The translations under genes were made by a program, and so were the position numbers. Below the pieces are notes generated by a model. It made no database searches, was not told the origin of the DNA, and saw only the letters and a list, made by a program, of their open reading frames with translations. Below, piece after piece: positions 46,570 through 59,608 of a DNA stretch of 64,000 bases. The stretch covers positions 3,388,242-3,452,241 of the forward strand of contig CM056565.1 in NCBI GenBank assembly GCA_029721515.1. Reading direction: 5' to 3'. This DNA is from Synanceia verrucosa. Lineage: Eukaryota > Chordata > Actinopteri > Perciformes > Synanceiidae. The first letter of the stretch is position 1, and each line of letters starts with the position of its first letter.

Positions 46570-48655
46570 GATCTTTATTGGGATGTTGCTGTATCGACTA
46601 TCGACTAGAAAACTGTAAATTTCCATGTTGGTAGGACAAGTAAAGGCTTATCTTATCTTAGCTTATTACAATAAACCAGCTCTAACATAATAACTTGAAT
46701 ATATGGGCTTAAGTCAATATATTCAGTTTAAGTAAAAAAAAAAAAAGAAAACATTTTGATGTCTGCATCATCATTAAATGACAATCCACATTTCATCACA
46801 TGTAGGTAACATAAGAGCTTATGAGCATCAGGACTGTCCCACTGACTGTTTAATTCATCCTGCAGTAACAGAGCCTTACATCTAACCTGCTGGAGATAAA
46901 GACATGACCCAGTTTCTGAGGGTTAAGATTTGTTAACTGTTGATATTGTGCGTGATTTGCTCACTGTAATTCAGAGGCAGTGATGTCAAACATGGACGTT
47001 TCTCAAATGATTAATCTAGAAAATAATTTCTTCATGCTCACAATATGCATAGGTGTGTAGATATGCATATACACTAGAAATGATGTGTCTATATGCACTT
47101 TTGCACTTAATTTAAGAGTATACCCCCTGATGTGACATGTTTGTGTTGCACAGTGCTTGATTTTTGAATGTATTTTTTTACAATGATGGCAGTAATGGTA
47201 ACAGAAGTACTGTAATCCTTGTTACTTCTTTTTATTTCTATATTCTATATTTCATTTGAGGGAAGAAAAATGAAAAGCCTTAGGAAAGACAAGCATCATT
47301 TCTGTTCCTTCCTGTTTTGATAATTAAATGGAAGAAGCAATATGTTTGGCCTCCAGGTGTCAGGTCTGCTCATCATTTGACCACAATGATCTCTTTGGAT
47401 TAGTGTGTAGTCTTGAATCCAGTATTAGCCTCTCTGCCCTGTAGCGAAATAAAAACAGGCCTGTTTTGACAGCTTTCCCCTCCATGCTGTACACTGCAGC
47501 TGGAGGCCCAGATGCAATTTACAACAACACAACAACAGCTCATCCCCATAAGGCTTGGACCCTGCTTCTTTGGATTCAATCACATGAATAACCCCTGCTC
47601 ACCTCTCATAATTGAGCAGTCCTCCTGCGTTAGATCCAGCCTTGTTGCTGAGGCAACTAGCAACCTTAGAAAATGAAATGAAGGGATGTGACCACCTCTG
47701 AGAGCACAGGTCAGCCCACATTTTTACATCAAGGTGTGAACTCACCATGGGAATTCACGTCAATCTGAGTCCAGTGTGTTTCTCTGCTTTCAGACCCACA
47801 CTTCTTCACACATGATAGGGCAGGAGCTGGACCAGGGGAAAGGATGGAGCTTTAGGAAACAGACTTATCGGTGATAAAGCTTCAGACAGGCTATACAAAC
47901 TGGCAAATTGCCCACGAGTATGCCTGCCCAGGACTGCATACAACATCTTTTTATTTTTTTTAGAGACAAAAGTGGTGAGGATGTTTTTAGTGACCTCACT
48001 GACCAAGACTGCTACACCATCACCACTGCACTACTGAACTGTCTGCGCACACACACTTTATACAGTGTTTGCACAGTGCTGTGTACCGAACATTGCACTA
48101 GTTTAGCAACATTAGGTAGCTCCTGCTTATTTATTCATGCACTGTTTGATCTCACTTTATCTGTATTTTGTACTGCCTAATGCATCAGCTGCCCATCTTT
48201 ATTGTAAATTATGTTATAGTTCCTGTCTATAGTCTACTCATACATAAGATATAAATCCATCTGTATGATAAGCTCATAGTAGCTCAATCATTGCTATCTC
48301 ACCTGTCTATATGGTCTCACCTGTAGGTTTCATCTGTAAATACTGTCCATATGTTGTTGTTCATGCATTGTTTTTTTTGTTTTTAATGTATGTTAATGTT
48401 TGATGAACATTGAGGAAAGACACGTCGTTGTATTTATCAGTCATTTTTCGCACTTGTATAATTACTTGAAAATTGTTCATGAAACGGTGAATGAACCGTG
48501 CACCTGCACAGAGGACAGGTGTTCAGCGTCAAGCTACAACAGAGCTGGCCAAGTAACGGAAGTCACTATGCGTTGCTTTCAAAATAAGAGCACACTGTCA
48601 CGCAAAGCCTGGGTAGCGTTTTCATTTTGAAGCTCGTAACCGGAACTTGTCATTA
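46570..48655. other. Intergenic sequence upstream of the esam-like exon
   Basis: A plus-strand retroposon tail (AAAGGCTTATCTTATCTTAG) lies at about 46644-46665. The rest is AT-rich and unique, and no exon was recognised. Confidence 0.4.
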
Positions 48656-49054
48656 ACATTGAAGTAAACGTGATGACGGGCAAGGTGGTAGAGTACGGCT
48701 CCTCTGTCCGCCTCACTCTGTCTCTCTGGATGTCAAAGACGACAACTTGCGGAGTTGTATCCTAACGCTAGCTAACGCTGCTAACGCTGCTAACGCTGCT
48801 GTGGTCTCAATAAGGAGGGACTCACTGAGGAGGAGAAGCGTGGAGGTGATACGGTGACCACTTCACTTTATTACCAGCTCACCGCAAAGTCAGAAAAGAA
48901 GCTTCCCTCTCTCAGCTTCCCTGGCTAACGGCTCTGCTGGGAGGCAGAAAGGAAACCTGGGCAGACCTGAGGAGCTTCCCTGAGGCGAAGCGGCAGAGCT
49001 CCTGTTTAAAGCCGGTGAGGGTGAAGCACAGCGGGCTGACTGAAGGCAAACACC
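48656..49054 (+). promoter_or_regulatory. Presumed promoter and 5' leader of the esam-like gene
   Basis: This GC-richer block lies directly upstream of the signal-peptide exon. It contains a (GCTAAC)n-like run at about 48762-48800 and no TATA box close to the start codon. Its role is inferred from position. Confidence 0.35.
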
Positions 49055-49121
49055 ATGGAGGTCCTCTCTACTGCCAGGAAACTTAATGTGCTGTCATTTA
49101 CCTTCCTCTGGACGGTCTCAG
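49055..49121 (+). CDS. Signal-peptide first exon of an Ig-superfamily-type membrane protein, candidate esam
   Basis: An ATG in a strong context (ACACCATGG) opens a 22-residue peptide with a basic patch and hydrophobic core (MEVLSTARKLNVLSFTFLWT). It ends in phase 1 at TCAG|GTCAGT; read-through meets a stop two codons later. A short signal-peptide exon with a phase-1 donor is the hallmark first exon of Ig-superfamily receptors. In mammals ESAM, an endothelial tight-junction adhesion molecule, is the next gene after MSANTD2 in the same orientation, exactly this arrangement. I do not recognise the peptide itself as Esam, and no Ig exon was found in the remaining 15 kb, so the name is inferred from synteny. 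Confidence 0.55.
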
Positions 49122-49687
49122 GTCAGTGAGCAGCTCATTATCTGGCATTTTCCTCATTTATTCAGGTGTGTGTTTATAAATAGTTTTAAAAAAATCACAT
49201 ATTTGAACATGTTTCAGAAAAGTTCTTGATGTGTATGTCTTCGGTGAATGGTGGTGAAGCTCTAATAAGAAAATCAGAGAAAATGTCTCTCCTGTGTGTG
49301 TGTGTGTGTGTGTGTGTGCGCCAGAGGATTTAAAGCTGAAACACCTGTTTGTTTTTCACAGGATTTGAAACGAGTGTGTTACACATGATTATGACTTCCA
49401 GGGAGAAATAATCCCTTTTTAGCTGCTGCAACACTGGCTCAGCCGTCACTCTCTAGCAATGTATTAAACTCCTTCTTTCCCTGGTAGCTGTACAGTAAGC
49501 AGCCCACTTCCCCCTGCCGGCTCTTTCACTTTGAAATTGGGGCACAGTAAAGCTGCATGAGTATTTTGCAAATATCTTTAAGGAATGAGACTCTTTGAAT
49601 GATTAATCAGGTAAATCTTTCAACAGTGTGTTCTAGAGGGGAGAATCATTTTATCAAACATTGTGATTCTTTTAAATAGTGTGGACT

Positions 49688-50636
49688 AAGGGTGGATATT
49701 GGCAAAGACCTCACGATACGATATGTATCGTGATACTTGAGTCACGATATATGTTATTGTGATACTGTATATTGCAATATTCTATGTAGATCACAGAGAA
49801 ATTCAAAATGCAATTTAAAATAAACATATATACGTACGCATACATATTAGGGCTGTGGAAGTTACCACATTAATGCTGATTTTTTTTTTAATTATTTAAT
49901 TTTTTTATTTCAATGTGCAGTAGTCCTTCTAGATTTACAATTGGCCAAAGACTCTTTTTTGGAGGAAAAAATAGATATTAGGAAATTAAAAATCTGTATT
50001 ATAACAGAGGAGATATATATGTTTCCCACCCCTGGTATGTAGTCAGTTTTCTTGAGGGAAGTTTCTCCTATGAGGCACAAACGTCAAGTCAAATTTAGTC
50101 ACATAAAGGCACGTGCTTCCGATATGAAAATTATCCTCCTAAAATAGCAACAAGAGAATTAAGCTGACACTTTCAAACTTAAACTCATTTTGGATTTCCG
50201 TGTACATCTGGAACAAAAATAAATGGACAAAAGTATGGTTTTGTGTCAGCTTTGCCAGGCAGAACTTATTGGTTCAGCACGATAACATTCAAAAAATGTT
50301 ATTCGAGTTATATCACAAGACATACATGCACTTTACTTTTTCAGCATTGACAAAGAACTGTAGCGTTTTTTTATTATTATTATTTTTGTACTCAATTTGC
50401 ACAAATAATGCATGGTGCCAGAGTTTTATTTTCAGTTTTTAGTTTAATTCCTCAAAATGTGACCTGAAGCACATATGTGGGACTGGGAATGAAAATAATA
50501 AAAAAATTAAAATGTCAACAAGTACGCTAATTATTTGTTTTTCCACGTATTGGATCAATATTGAATCAATATTGAATTGAGAATCGATATTGAAGAGAGA
50601 ATCAAATCGAAAGGTTGTCATTAATACCCAGCCCTA
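49688..50636. mobile_element. hAT-like MITE with ATCGTGATAC-rich termini and a nested MITE piece
   Basis: The left end AAGGGTGGATATTGGCAAAG and the reverse complement of the right end (AGGGCTGGGTATTAATGACA) are related inverted repeats. Subterminal CACGATACGATATGTATCGT is palindromic. A second MITE terminus (TTAGGGCTGTGGAAGTTACC) lies inside near 49848. No transposase frame is present. Confidence 0.6.
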
Positions 50637-53600
50637 ATTTTGTGGCAGTCATGAATGCCGCCAAAATCCAGTTTTCACTAGTTTTGCGAGGCGTCCTTCT
50701 CTCATATAGAGAAAAACAGGAGCTATCCCTTGAAGTTAGGGAGCTCCATCTGCTTCAGGTGAGTGCACATTAGTTCCAGCAGGCAGGCTGGGGACTTTCA
50801 TTTTGCCTGGGAGACATGAAAGCCTGCTGGAGCTTCACTATTTCCCTGAATTTGCTCTCAGCTCCTGAAGCCTGTGTGTGCTTTTTCAGTGCTGTTGCCA
50901 AAACAACCACATGCGCTGACACAGGCAATCTCAGGCTTTGCTTGTTCCACCCAGAGGGCGGGTATTATCTGAGAAATGCTGCCATTTTGCTCCACGATAG
51001 CATTATGTTAAGACATGTCAAGGAGTGTCTTCTGGCGACTAACCTGGACTTTTAACAGCAGATGTGACAGGAGGGGGACACGGTCACTCGTTGTACATCG
51101 GGACAATACGACCACAGTGGCTGACCTTGGCCATGACATTTGACTCACCATCAGTCGCCCTGCAGCTGTGTCCTGGAAACACTGAGCGGTCAAGATATAG
51201 AGAGGAAACGTTCATGAACAGCATCCTGTAGCAACAGGAAACTGACGTAGCCGAGTCCGTTACAGCAGGAAGTGAGCAAACGTCCTCCAACAAACAGGAT
51301 GAGAGCTCATTTGATATTCTGGTCAAAAATCAGAGCAGTGCAGAAAGTTATCAGACTGACCATGTCTGAGGAGACCGATGAATGACTGTGGTTAAAAAAA
51401 AGAAATCACATTTGAAAAAGTGGAAGATGATGACGCCACTGAACTGGATGGTGTTCACTTCAGGATTATTTTTTGTTATTGAAGTGAGCCTGGAGAAGGA
51501 TTTCAATACAGTCCTGATGATTGTGCAGATTTGCTATTACGGCTCAGGGTTTGTAATCTGACCTCTGTGGTTGGAAATCCTGATGAGATCTGTCAGTCAG
51601 CACTTCTTCATGCATTTTCTTTGATCAACTTTTGAGACAGAGACGGGGGAGCTTGAGCTCTTCCATCACGTTCAGTATATGAATATTTGATCTCCTCATC
51701 CTCCCTCTCTGGGTGGAGAGGCAGAGTTTCATGTCTAACATTGTTTTAATTGATTTAAGGTAGAGCGGAGTACAACAGTGTTGTGATTTCCATTTTAACA
51801 GTTTATAACTGACTGAATCACACCCAATTGAAGACAGTAGCTCTGTTTTCACTTATATCATATCAGTTTTCTCTGCTCAGTTCAGCGAGGAAAAGTGGCG
51901 AGGTGTGGCAGTGTCTGTCTTGCTAGCAGTGGTCTTCCCTATTTACTTGTATTTACTTTGGCTATTCTCCACTTACACAGAAAAATTGGGAAGTTTTAGT
52001 GATCAATCTTCATGTGTCTTGCTCCAGCCATGCTGTCTTTCTTGACCAGTTGAACAATCCCTCTTCTATCTGGAAACACCATCTGGCAAAAGAACATGCT
52101 CGTTTATCTTCCAGGTGGGTCCCATGATGGACTTGACTTATTTAACAAGGTCATGCTATACAAGCTTCAAAGGCTCCATTGGGATGGGGAGAAAGCTGTG
52201 CTGCCACTGCTGATTTTCAGTGACTTTTTTAGACTCGTGTTATTTTGAGCTACATATATTATTCCAACATTGGGCCATTCAGAGCCCTGATCCTCCCCCA
52301 TTATATCATAACATGCCTCAAAGGATGGAATACTGACTTACTGTCTGTATATATGACAATATGACAACATTGGTTTGTTTCCTGTTCCACTCCCTGTTGC
52401 TACCCTGACAACTTCATCCCAAAATATATTACACGTCCCCTGTGACTGCCAAAGGGAGGCCATGGAATGCAGTTCACCCAACTTACAACTATGGCCTTAT
52501 CTCTAATTGCCTATTTCTTAGAATAATACCAAATGGATGTGCAGCAAAGCCCCTTTCCACTTTGAGCCAAGATTACAGCGGTTTAAAGCCTGCAGTCCTC
52601 AAATGTGTCCCCAGCAACTGGTGCAATTTTGATTTGAGGAAGGAGATTGAGGGATTTATCTGTACATACGTAATGCCACAGTGCACTTTTTCCCCTCCGG
52701 TGAGGCAGTTTGCCGGCCAATCGTCAGTCTGTGCGATTGTCCTCGTGCCTCTTTTTATCCCATGTGTTTATGCCCACTGACACGCTGTACAAGGCCCAGG
52801 AGAACAAGAACCTGGAGGGAGATTAGTACAGGTTCAGCCTTACAGTGATGCACATGAACTGTGCAGGAGGGAAACATTTATAATGCTTTTTCCTCTTATC
52901 CTGTGAAACCTCCCTCAACTGTCAGCATTATTGCCTATTAGAGCTTTCTATAGCCACAGATCTCCAGGTGTCCAGGTATGGCCCTCGTCTGGCAAAACAA
53001 CACCAAGAGACACAAAACGATGGCGTGGTATTTCAGTCTTCTCAAAATCACACTCTGTTATTTTGGTCAAGATTATTTTTCACAATGAGGCCTACTCACT
53101 GAGTTTGGAAAGAGCATGCCTTTAGACAGAACATTTTATAGTTTCATTTTAACTTAAATGCACCAGTCTGGTGCACTTTGAGAGAAAACTGTACTTGCTT
53201 TTAATAAACATGTTTATTCTATAGTTAATAATTGTGATAATGGCATAAAAGTCTCCACAAGGCATGGGAAATGAGATGAGGTCAGTATTTCACTTTTAGA
53301 AAGCCCCCGATTACACTACAATTAGGCCTGGGGTCTTGTCAACACCTTAATCTAATTATGTTACCTTAATTAAAGTCACATTCAAAGGATTAATGCTGAG
53401 ATTAATTAAAATGTGGAGCACTGCAGTATTAGCTGTATATTCTCCAGGCTGATCTGACCTCTAAAGACCATGTTCAGGCTCACCATCAGAACTCCTGCCC
53501 CACATTTACTCAGTTATCTAGACTCTCATATTACTCAGATTCACATGTAGTAAAGAGGCATGGCAGTAGTATTACCAGTAACTTGCTGCTGCTTGTAAAG

Positions 53601-53964
53601 TGAAGTGAAAATATAAATAAGTGAAAGGGGGAGCATCAATTAGACAAACATGGAGAAGTGTGGAGATAAAAAGCTGTGTCCATGGGCTGCCTGTCCCTTT
53701 CCTGGGACTGGTGTGATGTCCTGTCTCCATCCATGGACGCAGAAGGAAGAAGGCCTCCTCTAAGGGGTCATGAGAAAGGCACTGGGTGACTTTCCCAACA
53801 TGTGGCCCAGGCCTGGGGACTCTTAAAGGCACACACACGCATACTTAGTTACTCCATCTTTATCTTCCTCTCCCCTCTTGCTCTCTTTCCCCGTCCTCCT
53901 TTTCAGAAAATAAATATTTCATCACCCTACACACATGGGTATAGTGCAATATATAGGATATAGT

Positions 53965-54100
53965 GGTGGGAGGAAGCCGGAGTACCCGGCGAGAACCCAC
54001 GCAGACACGGGGAGAACATGCAAACTCCACACAGAAAGGGATTCGAACCCGGTACCTTCTTGCTGTGAGACGACAGTGCTAACCACTACACCACCGTGAA
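53965..54100 (-). repeat. Truncated minus-strand copy of the tRNA-like-headed SINE-type repeat
   Basis: Minus strand reads CACGGTGGTGTAGTGGTTAG, then GGTTCGAATCCC, then a TTTGCATGTTCTCCCCGTG body. It is cut off after the TCCGGCTTCCTCCCACCA motif. Confidence 0.78.
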
Positions 54101-54224
54101 TACAGGCAGGTATTCTAGATAATTCTGTCGAACAATGAAATCTTTGAGAGTTTAGCTGCTGCTTTTTTTCTGCTCCACATCCAACTTTTTAAAGCCAAAC
54201 CAAGTCCAAATCATGGACGTGGCA

Positions 54225-54412
54225 CCGTTTTTTTTTTTTACCAGCTCATCCTTCTCTGCTGTCTCTGTGCTTGCAGCCATTTTCACCCTGAGGCAATGAT
54301 GTCATCGACGGTAGGACGGTACTGCGCAAATCTCTCCTGTGGGCCAAATTTTCTACAGTCTACCACAAATACCGCAAATACTGCAAATACCACGTGTACT
54401 GCGCAGCCCTAA
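54225..54412 (-). mobile_element. MITE terminus (AGGGCTGCGCAGTACACGTGG on the minus strand)
   Basis: The right edge, read on the minus strand, starts TTAGGGCTGCGCAGTACACG and continues with GTATTTGCAGTATTTGCGG-type repeats, a form I recognise from a fish hAT-like MITE. The other end was not located. Confidence 0.35.
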
Positions 54413-55904
54413 TTTCAATCCCCATACAATCATGGGCATGTTTAATACTCAGATGATGCGCTCAGGTTGGACCAAAGCGACATACTGTATCTAAAACATC
54501 CTTTCCCCTGGGAAATTTCGGGACAAACAAGCTCTACATTTGATGCTTTGTTATGCACCCTGGCACCTTATTTACATACAAAGTACATATCTTGATCAAC
54601 TGAAAACCTGTTGTTTTTACATTTCTGATTAATTATGAATTGTGATGTGAGCGTGTAGTATTTCTGTTTCTTCTCCACTGTAAGTTGTGCCATCTCCTGC
54701 ACGCAGAGACCTGCATTCACTTTGACAGGCTGTTATGTTAGGAGGACTGTCTCACATTATTACCTTCATATTGGCTAACATGTAAATTTATTTCCAGGCT
54801 CTTTTATACATATAGTCTAGGTACAGCTCACTTTAGCACTGGGGCTGAATCGAATACCATTTTTTGAAGCTTCTGTTGAGGTTTTCCAAATACAAAATAA
54901 ACATTTTAATTTGCCATTGCCTTAAAATTTGATTTTCTTTTCCTGTAGTTATATAAATACAATTTATGGCTCTGTTATATTGCTGCTAGACTGCCATGTT
55001 AAATCGGTGCAGCCCTTCCATTGTGTGTGACAAGCAGGAGGGATATGAAAAATGTTTTTGACAGATAGACATCTGTCTTTTTGGACTTCGGACTGAGGCA
55101 ATTAGAGAGACTTGTTGTGTTAGAGAGTGAGCGAGGGAGAGACAGATAAGGTGGACTATTGCATGCAATTTATCTGCAACTTATTAATAAGAACAATTTC
55201 AATGTCATTGTTAGAAATGAAGCTTTGAATTACTAGGCCCCAGTGTGTTTGGGAGAGGTAATATTTGTGTCATCCAAGATTCAGTGGTTGTATGAGGTCA
55301 TAATTTGAATCATAATTTAAACATATGGGCAGTAAAAACGTTATCGTTACCTGGCTGGCCGTCACTAACAAAGGCTGCTCAGCAGGGCACTTTGACTGGA
55401 ACAAGAGAGGTCCAGGAGGGAGGGTCAGGGCCTCATTGAATTCAAACTCAAAGGCAGTTGTCAAGCATTTCAACACCATTTGAATTGAAAACCCAAACTA
55501 AAAAATCTGAAAAAGAAATAACCATCTGTATCCAGCTATCTGCTACATATGTGAGCTTTGGGACACGAGGACCCACGGGAGATTCTAGCAGTGGGACACT
55601 GTGGCATTCTCTTTACACTTTATCATGGTTACAGTTACATGCTTTGACTTTATCCAACAAGCTAAAGAAACTCTTCATTTTGTGTCTGTTCTAGGGTAGC
55701 ATGACATGAGGAAAGCATATCACAAAACATGCTATAATGTTGTTGAATACTGCAATGATGGTATTACCTGTGATAAAACAAATCCTTCAGTATCCAGTGT
55801 GAGTAGCTTATTCACAGCACTGGAAAAGAAGAAAAGAAAAGCATCATTCCTTTATGGAGCTTCCACCAGCTAAACTTTGATGACGGCGTGTCTGTTGGAC
55901 AACT

Positions 55905-56240
55905 TTGCTGCCACTCGACTTACCATAACATTACGTCACATACATCCTCATGAGGAGACCACAGTATGTCAGACTGAAGGACTGCTCCTCAGAGACTGTG
56001 GTCTGCACCACCAGAGGACTGTTCACTCTCTACACATCAGACTTCAAATACAACTCTGAGTCATGCCATGTGCAGAAATACTTAGACAACAATTATGGGG
56101 TGTATAATGGATGGATAGGAGGGGGACTACAGGAGCTTGGTGGAGGACTTGATGGTTTGGTAGAGCAGCATAAGTACCTGGCACATGGAATAATGACAAT
56201 GCAAACAGACTTTTATTTTTCCCCAAGTACAGGTTAATCC
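55905..56240 (+). pseudogene. LINE reverse transcriptase fragment
   Basis: From 55950 the frame reads VRLKDCSSETVVCTT, then FTLYTSDFKYNSESCHVQKY, matching the palm region of fish non-LTR reverse transcriptases. The PQGTVLSPFL stretch between them has been deleted and the usual DD motif is degenerate (YLDNNYG). No other domain is nearby. Confidence 0.6.
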
Positions 56241-57040
56241 GCACACCCAAGTCGCAATCGTTGCATGTGTGACACAATGCCAATCACAGTACCAGACTGC
56301 AATGTCAGCCTCATAGCTAACACTTAATTTAGGGTTGCCTGTGATGCTACTGTAGCCAGGCTTTAACAGTACACTGGCTAATGACTATTCAGAGCCAAGC
56401 GAGCCGCTGGAGGCTTATCAGGAGGTTTTTGAGGCCAGTCTGGTTACTTTGCTGGATATTCTCCCTGCTGATGTCAGAAACCTCCATTCTGATAATAGGC
56501 TAGTCATAATCAGTACACATAGACTCTGTATTAGAAGTGGAGGTAGTCACCATTGGTTAGTGGACTACAGTTTGGAAGCCTTGAGTTTGGTATATTGCCG
56601 CCACCATCTTTTTTTTGGCTAGCTCTAGTGGTTTATGTACAGCATACACACTAAACTGCACTGATCAACTGCAAAAAATGTTGACTGGTCTGCAGTCAGC
56701 TGACACCATTTAACAAGCACTGTAGTTAACTTCTTCCATTTAGTTTCATGCTCAGGTCTGTGGACACTTGCTCACTGCTAAATAGTGGCTTTAGCCTGTT
56801 AGCTGTTAGCATCCCTCTGATTAGCTGCACTGGCATGCTTAGCTTGTATGTGCTAGCTCAAATTGGATGTTCTGATATTTAAATTACATTTTACACAAGG
56901 TGCATATTACATTAGATATATTAGTCTCCACTGAGCGGAGTGAGAATTTTTCTAAATAAAACCAACAGTATATTGCTGTCAGGAAGTTGCTCGTCAAAAT
57001 GCTTCAAAAGAGACAAAATAGCAGCATGTGATTACAAAAA

Positions 57041-57494
57041 ACTCTTTGAGTGCCATTGACGTGTATATATACAGTATGTCAAAGTGTTTTTTCTGCAGCT
57101 GACACAAGGAGGCACTCTATGTTCTGAATAATATTAAGGCTTCTGAGATATGTAGTCGAAACATAAATACACAGTATAAGCCAGAGAGATTGAAGCAGGA
57201 AGAGGAGATGTCGGAAGGGAAACTGGAAAAAAAAGTGGTGTTTTTGGTGGCCTCTGCTGACCTTCAGATAAAACAAGAATGGAACAAGATAAAAACTTTT
57301 TTCAAACTTTTTTTTCATGTTGAAATAGAGAGTCTCTTCTTCATTTGAGCTATTCAGTGTTTTCAGAGACATAATATAATATAATATATTATTATGTAAT
57401 ATGCTGTGGGTCTAGAAATGTGACTCAAAATGGCCAAAACGCTGGCACAAGGCACTTTGTTTTTTTTATAAAATGGCTGGCACTTAATGAGTTG
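57041..57494 (+). mobile_element. piggyBac-like MITE, copy 3
   Basis: Starts CTCTTTGAGTGCCATTGACG and ends TGGCACTTAATGAGTTGA. The interior shares GAGTCTCTTCTTCATTTGAG and TTTTCAGAGACATAATA with copies 1 and 2. The flanking TTAA sites have decayed (right side TTGA), suggesting an older copy. Confidence 0.68.
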
Positions 57495-58670
57495 ATTTTG
57501 ATTAGCACGTTAATGCTGACATATGTATTGGAGTTATTTTACAGCTAAAGTCCACCTGTATTGAGACCTCACAAAACAGAGAAAACAGGTGAAAGGTATT
57601 CTGTCTGCTATGTTGCATTAAGGAGTAAATGTGCATTTCTCCATCAAAATGGACTGTGCCAGAGACAGCAGAGTGTGCTATCTCTAATTAGCTGAATAAG
57701 GGTGGAGGGACACTGCAGTAATATATCATTTCACAGTTGTACCTTCCATCTGTGTCTGTTGCACATCAGTAGACCCATGCTGTTACCTTACAATGTAGTT
57801 CTGTTAAAACAGCTTATAACTTGAGCAATATTTTTTTTCAAATATAATAATAACCATCATTTATAGACCTCTGTCGAAAGTGATTTTTGTAAACTCTGGA
57901 GACCAGGAATAAGAGACAGTACTGCTTGTTTGTTAAAAGTTGCCTCTGAAAATCATGCTTTTTGAAGATAATTTTAGAATTTCACCAACCACAGTCACCA
58001 AAGCTAACCCTGATATTGCTAAAGGTGATGCAGCATGCCTATCAGTTTGCAAAGACAAAACCAGTGCTGTGAACACAGCTTGCTTCCAGTGCCGTAGACA
58101 GATGCTGCACGCAGAGGTCAACGACAGCAACGTCTAAACCTGTCCTTCAAAAAAAAAGTTAATAAAGCTGTGGACAGACGGGAATTGAGGGCATGGGCTT
58201 AGTCAAGATAGGCTGTGTTAAATAATTCTTACTTGGAGGTGCTTGGGTGGGGGTGGGGGTTAGAGCCTTCAGGGACATTGACATAATCCTGTTTTTCTGG
58301 TTGACATGTTTGGACAGCTCATAATCTCAGTCTGCCAAATCAAATATCCATTAGTGAGCTGCTGGATTGTATTATTCCCATTCTGAAATCTAAAATGGAC
58401 TAGTCCATCTGATCATTGACATGTCATGGTCGTAATTATTACGACCTGTTCTGACAAATGAGCGACCTGCTCAGAATGACCCACCAGTCACTCTCATGAT
58501 CCTACAAGAATGAATTTAAGTACTATATGAAATATTAATTATGACTGATTCCTTGGACTGAGATTTTTTTTTAAGAAAAAAGTCAAATTTCTCTGATTCT
58601 GGCTTCTTCAAGAAGATTTTCAGGATTATTGAGGAGGTCATCTTGGGTATTGGGAAACTGATTCTGACTA

Positions 58671-59026
58671 ACCCCTAATTTCCACTGGATGCGGAACAAC
58701 GCAGACACCCGTCAACGTCCGTCGTCCATCAATACGCGCCAAGATCCACCTGTTGCAGCTCCACCGGACAGCTGGAGTCACGAGAATGAGATATCACAAA
58801 TTCACGTATAATCATGCAATTTTGAAAATTAACCGGATGGGGGTTTTTTTGTGTGTCTGTACACGAGTTCCTGTTGACGTCCGACAAAAATAGAAGCTCT
58901 GTCAATTTGTTTCAGTAGGCGTCGACACATCGGTGGCCTTCCGCATTCAGTGGAAACTGACTGAATGGAAAGGTATCAGTCCAACAAAACGTTGGCGTTG
59001 TTCCACATCCAGTGGAAATTAGGGGT
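58671..59026. mobile_element. MITE with near-perfect 35-bp terminal inverted repeats and TA flanks
   Basis: The left end ACCCCTAATTTCCACTGGAT is mirrored almost exactly at the right (ATCCAGTGGAAATTAGGGGT preceded by GCGTTGTTCCAC). TA flanks both ends (58669-58670 and 59027-59028). At 356 bp with no coding capacity it is a typical MITE. Low end divergence implies recent activity. Confidence 0.78.
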
Positions 59027-59608
59027 TAGTCCTTACTAAGCAACCAATCCTTTGCACTGACAATGAAGTTGCTTTATTAGCTTCTTCCTCGTCACTTAAG
59101 TGTCACATGTGCATGGTTTTTATCTGAGAGGTGCAGCTGTTGCATCTTGAGAATTAGGGGACAATTGTGCACTGCAACTGTGTCACTCTCCCTTTGGAGT
59201 GTGAATTCTGCACACCTACATTGATCACAATGGCTTTGAGAGCGTAGAGAGCGCAGCATATGAATGACCCCTTAGCCATTAGCAGGTGGTGGTCCTGTGT
59301 AGCTAAATAATGGAGCGAACAGCTAACGTACAGAGTTAAAACAGTATACAACCTGTAAAACAGGTAAATTGTGTAGAGTGTTTCTGGTGCTGTGACATCC
59401 CTCCTGGTGGTCATGTATCGGCCTAATATAGTGTGGCTGCACACACACAGAGCCAACTGTTCATTTTTTTCATCAACATTATCGTCACACTATTAAGCAG
59501 AGGCCTTTAAGGCATCATAGCAGTGTCCTCAGTGAGGCCGAACCTGTGAAGAGCCATTAGCAAGACAGTAGGAGGCGTAAGTGAGGGTGATACCACTTGT
59601 CTTCTTTA

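Noticed and set aside
52442..52780. 112-residue frame that might be an Ig exon of the esam-like gene
   Set aside because: No flanking AG/GT sites in correct phase and no Cys/Trp Ig pattern. Possibly a noncoding conserved block instead.
57940..58137. 65-residue frame with several cysteines (CLSVCKD, CFQCRRQ)
   Set aside because: Short, open on both strands, no known motif spacing and no splice sites. Kept only as an unexplained chance frame.
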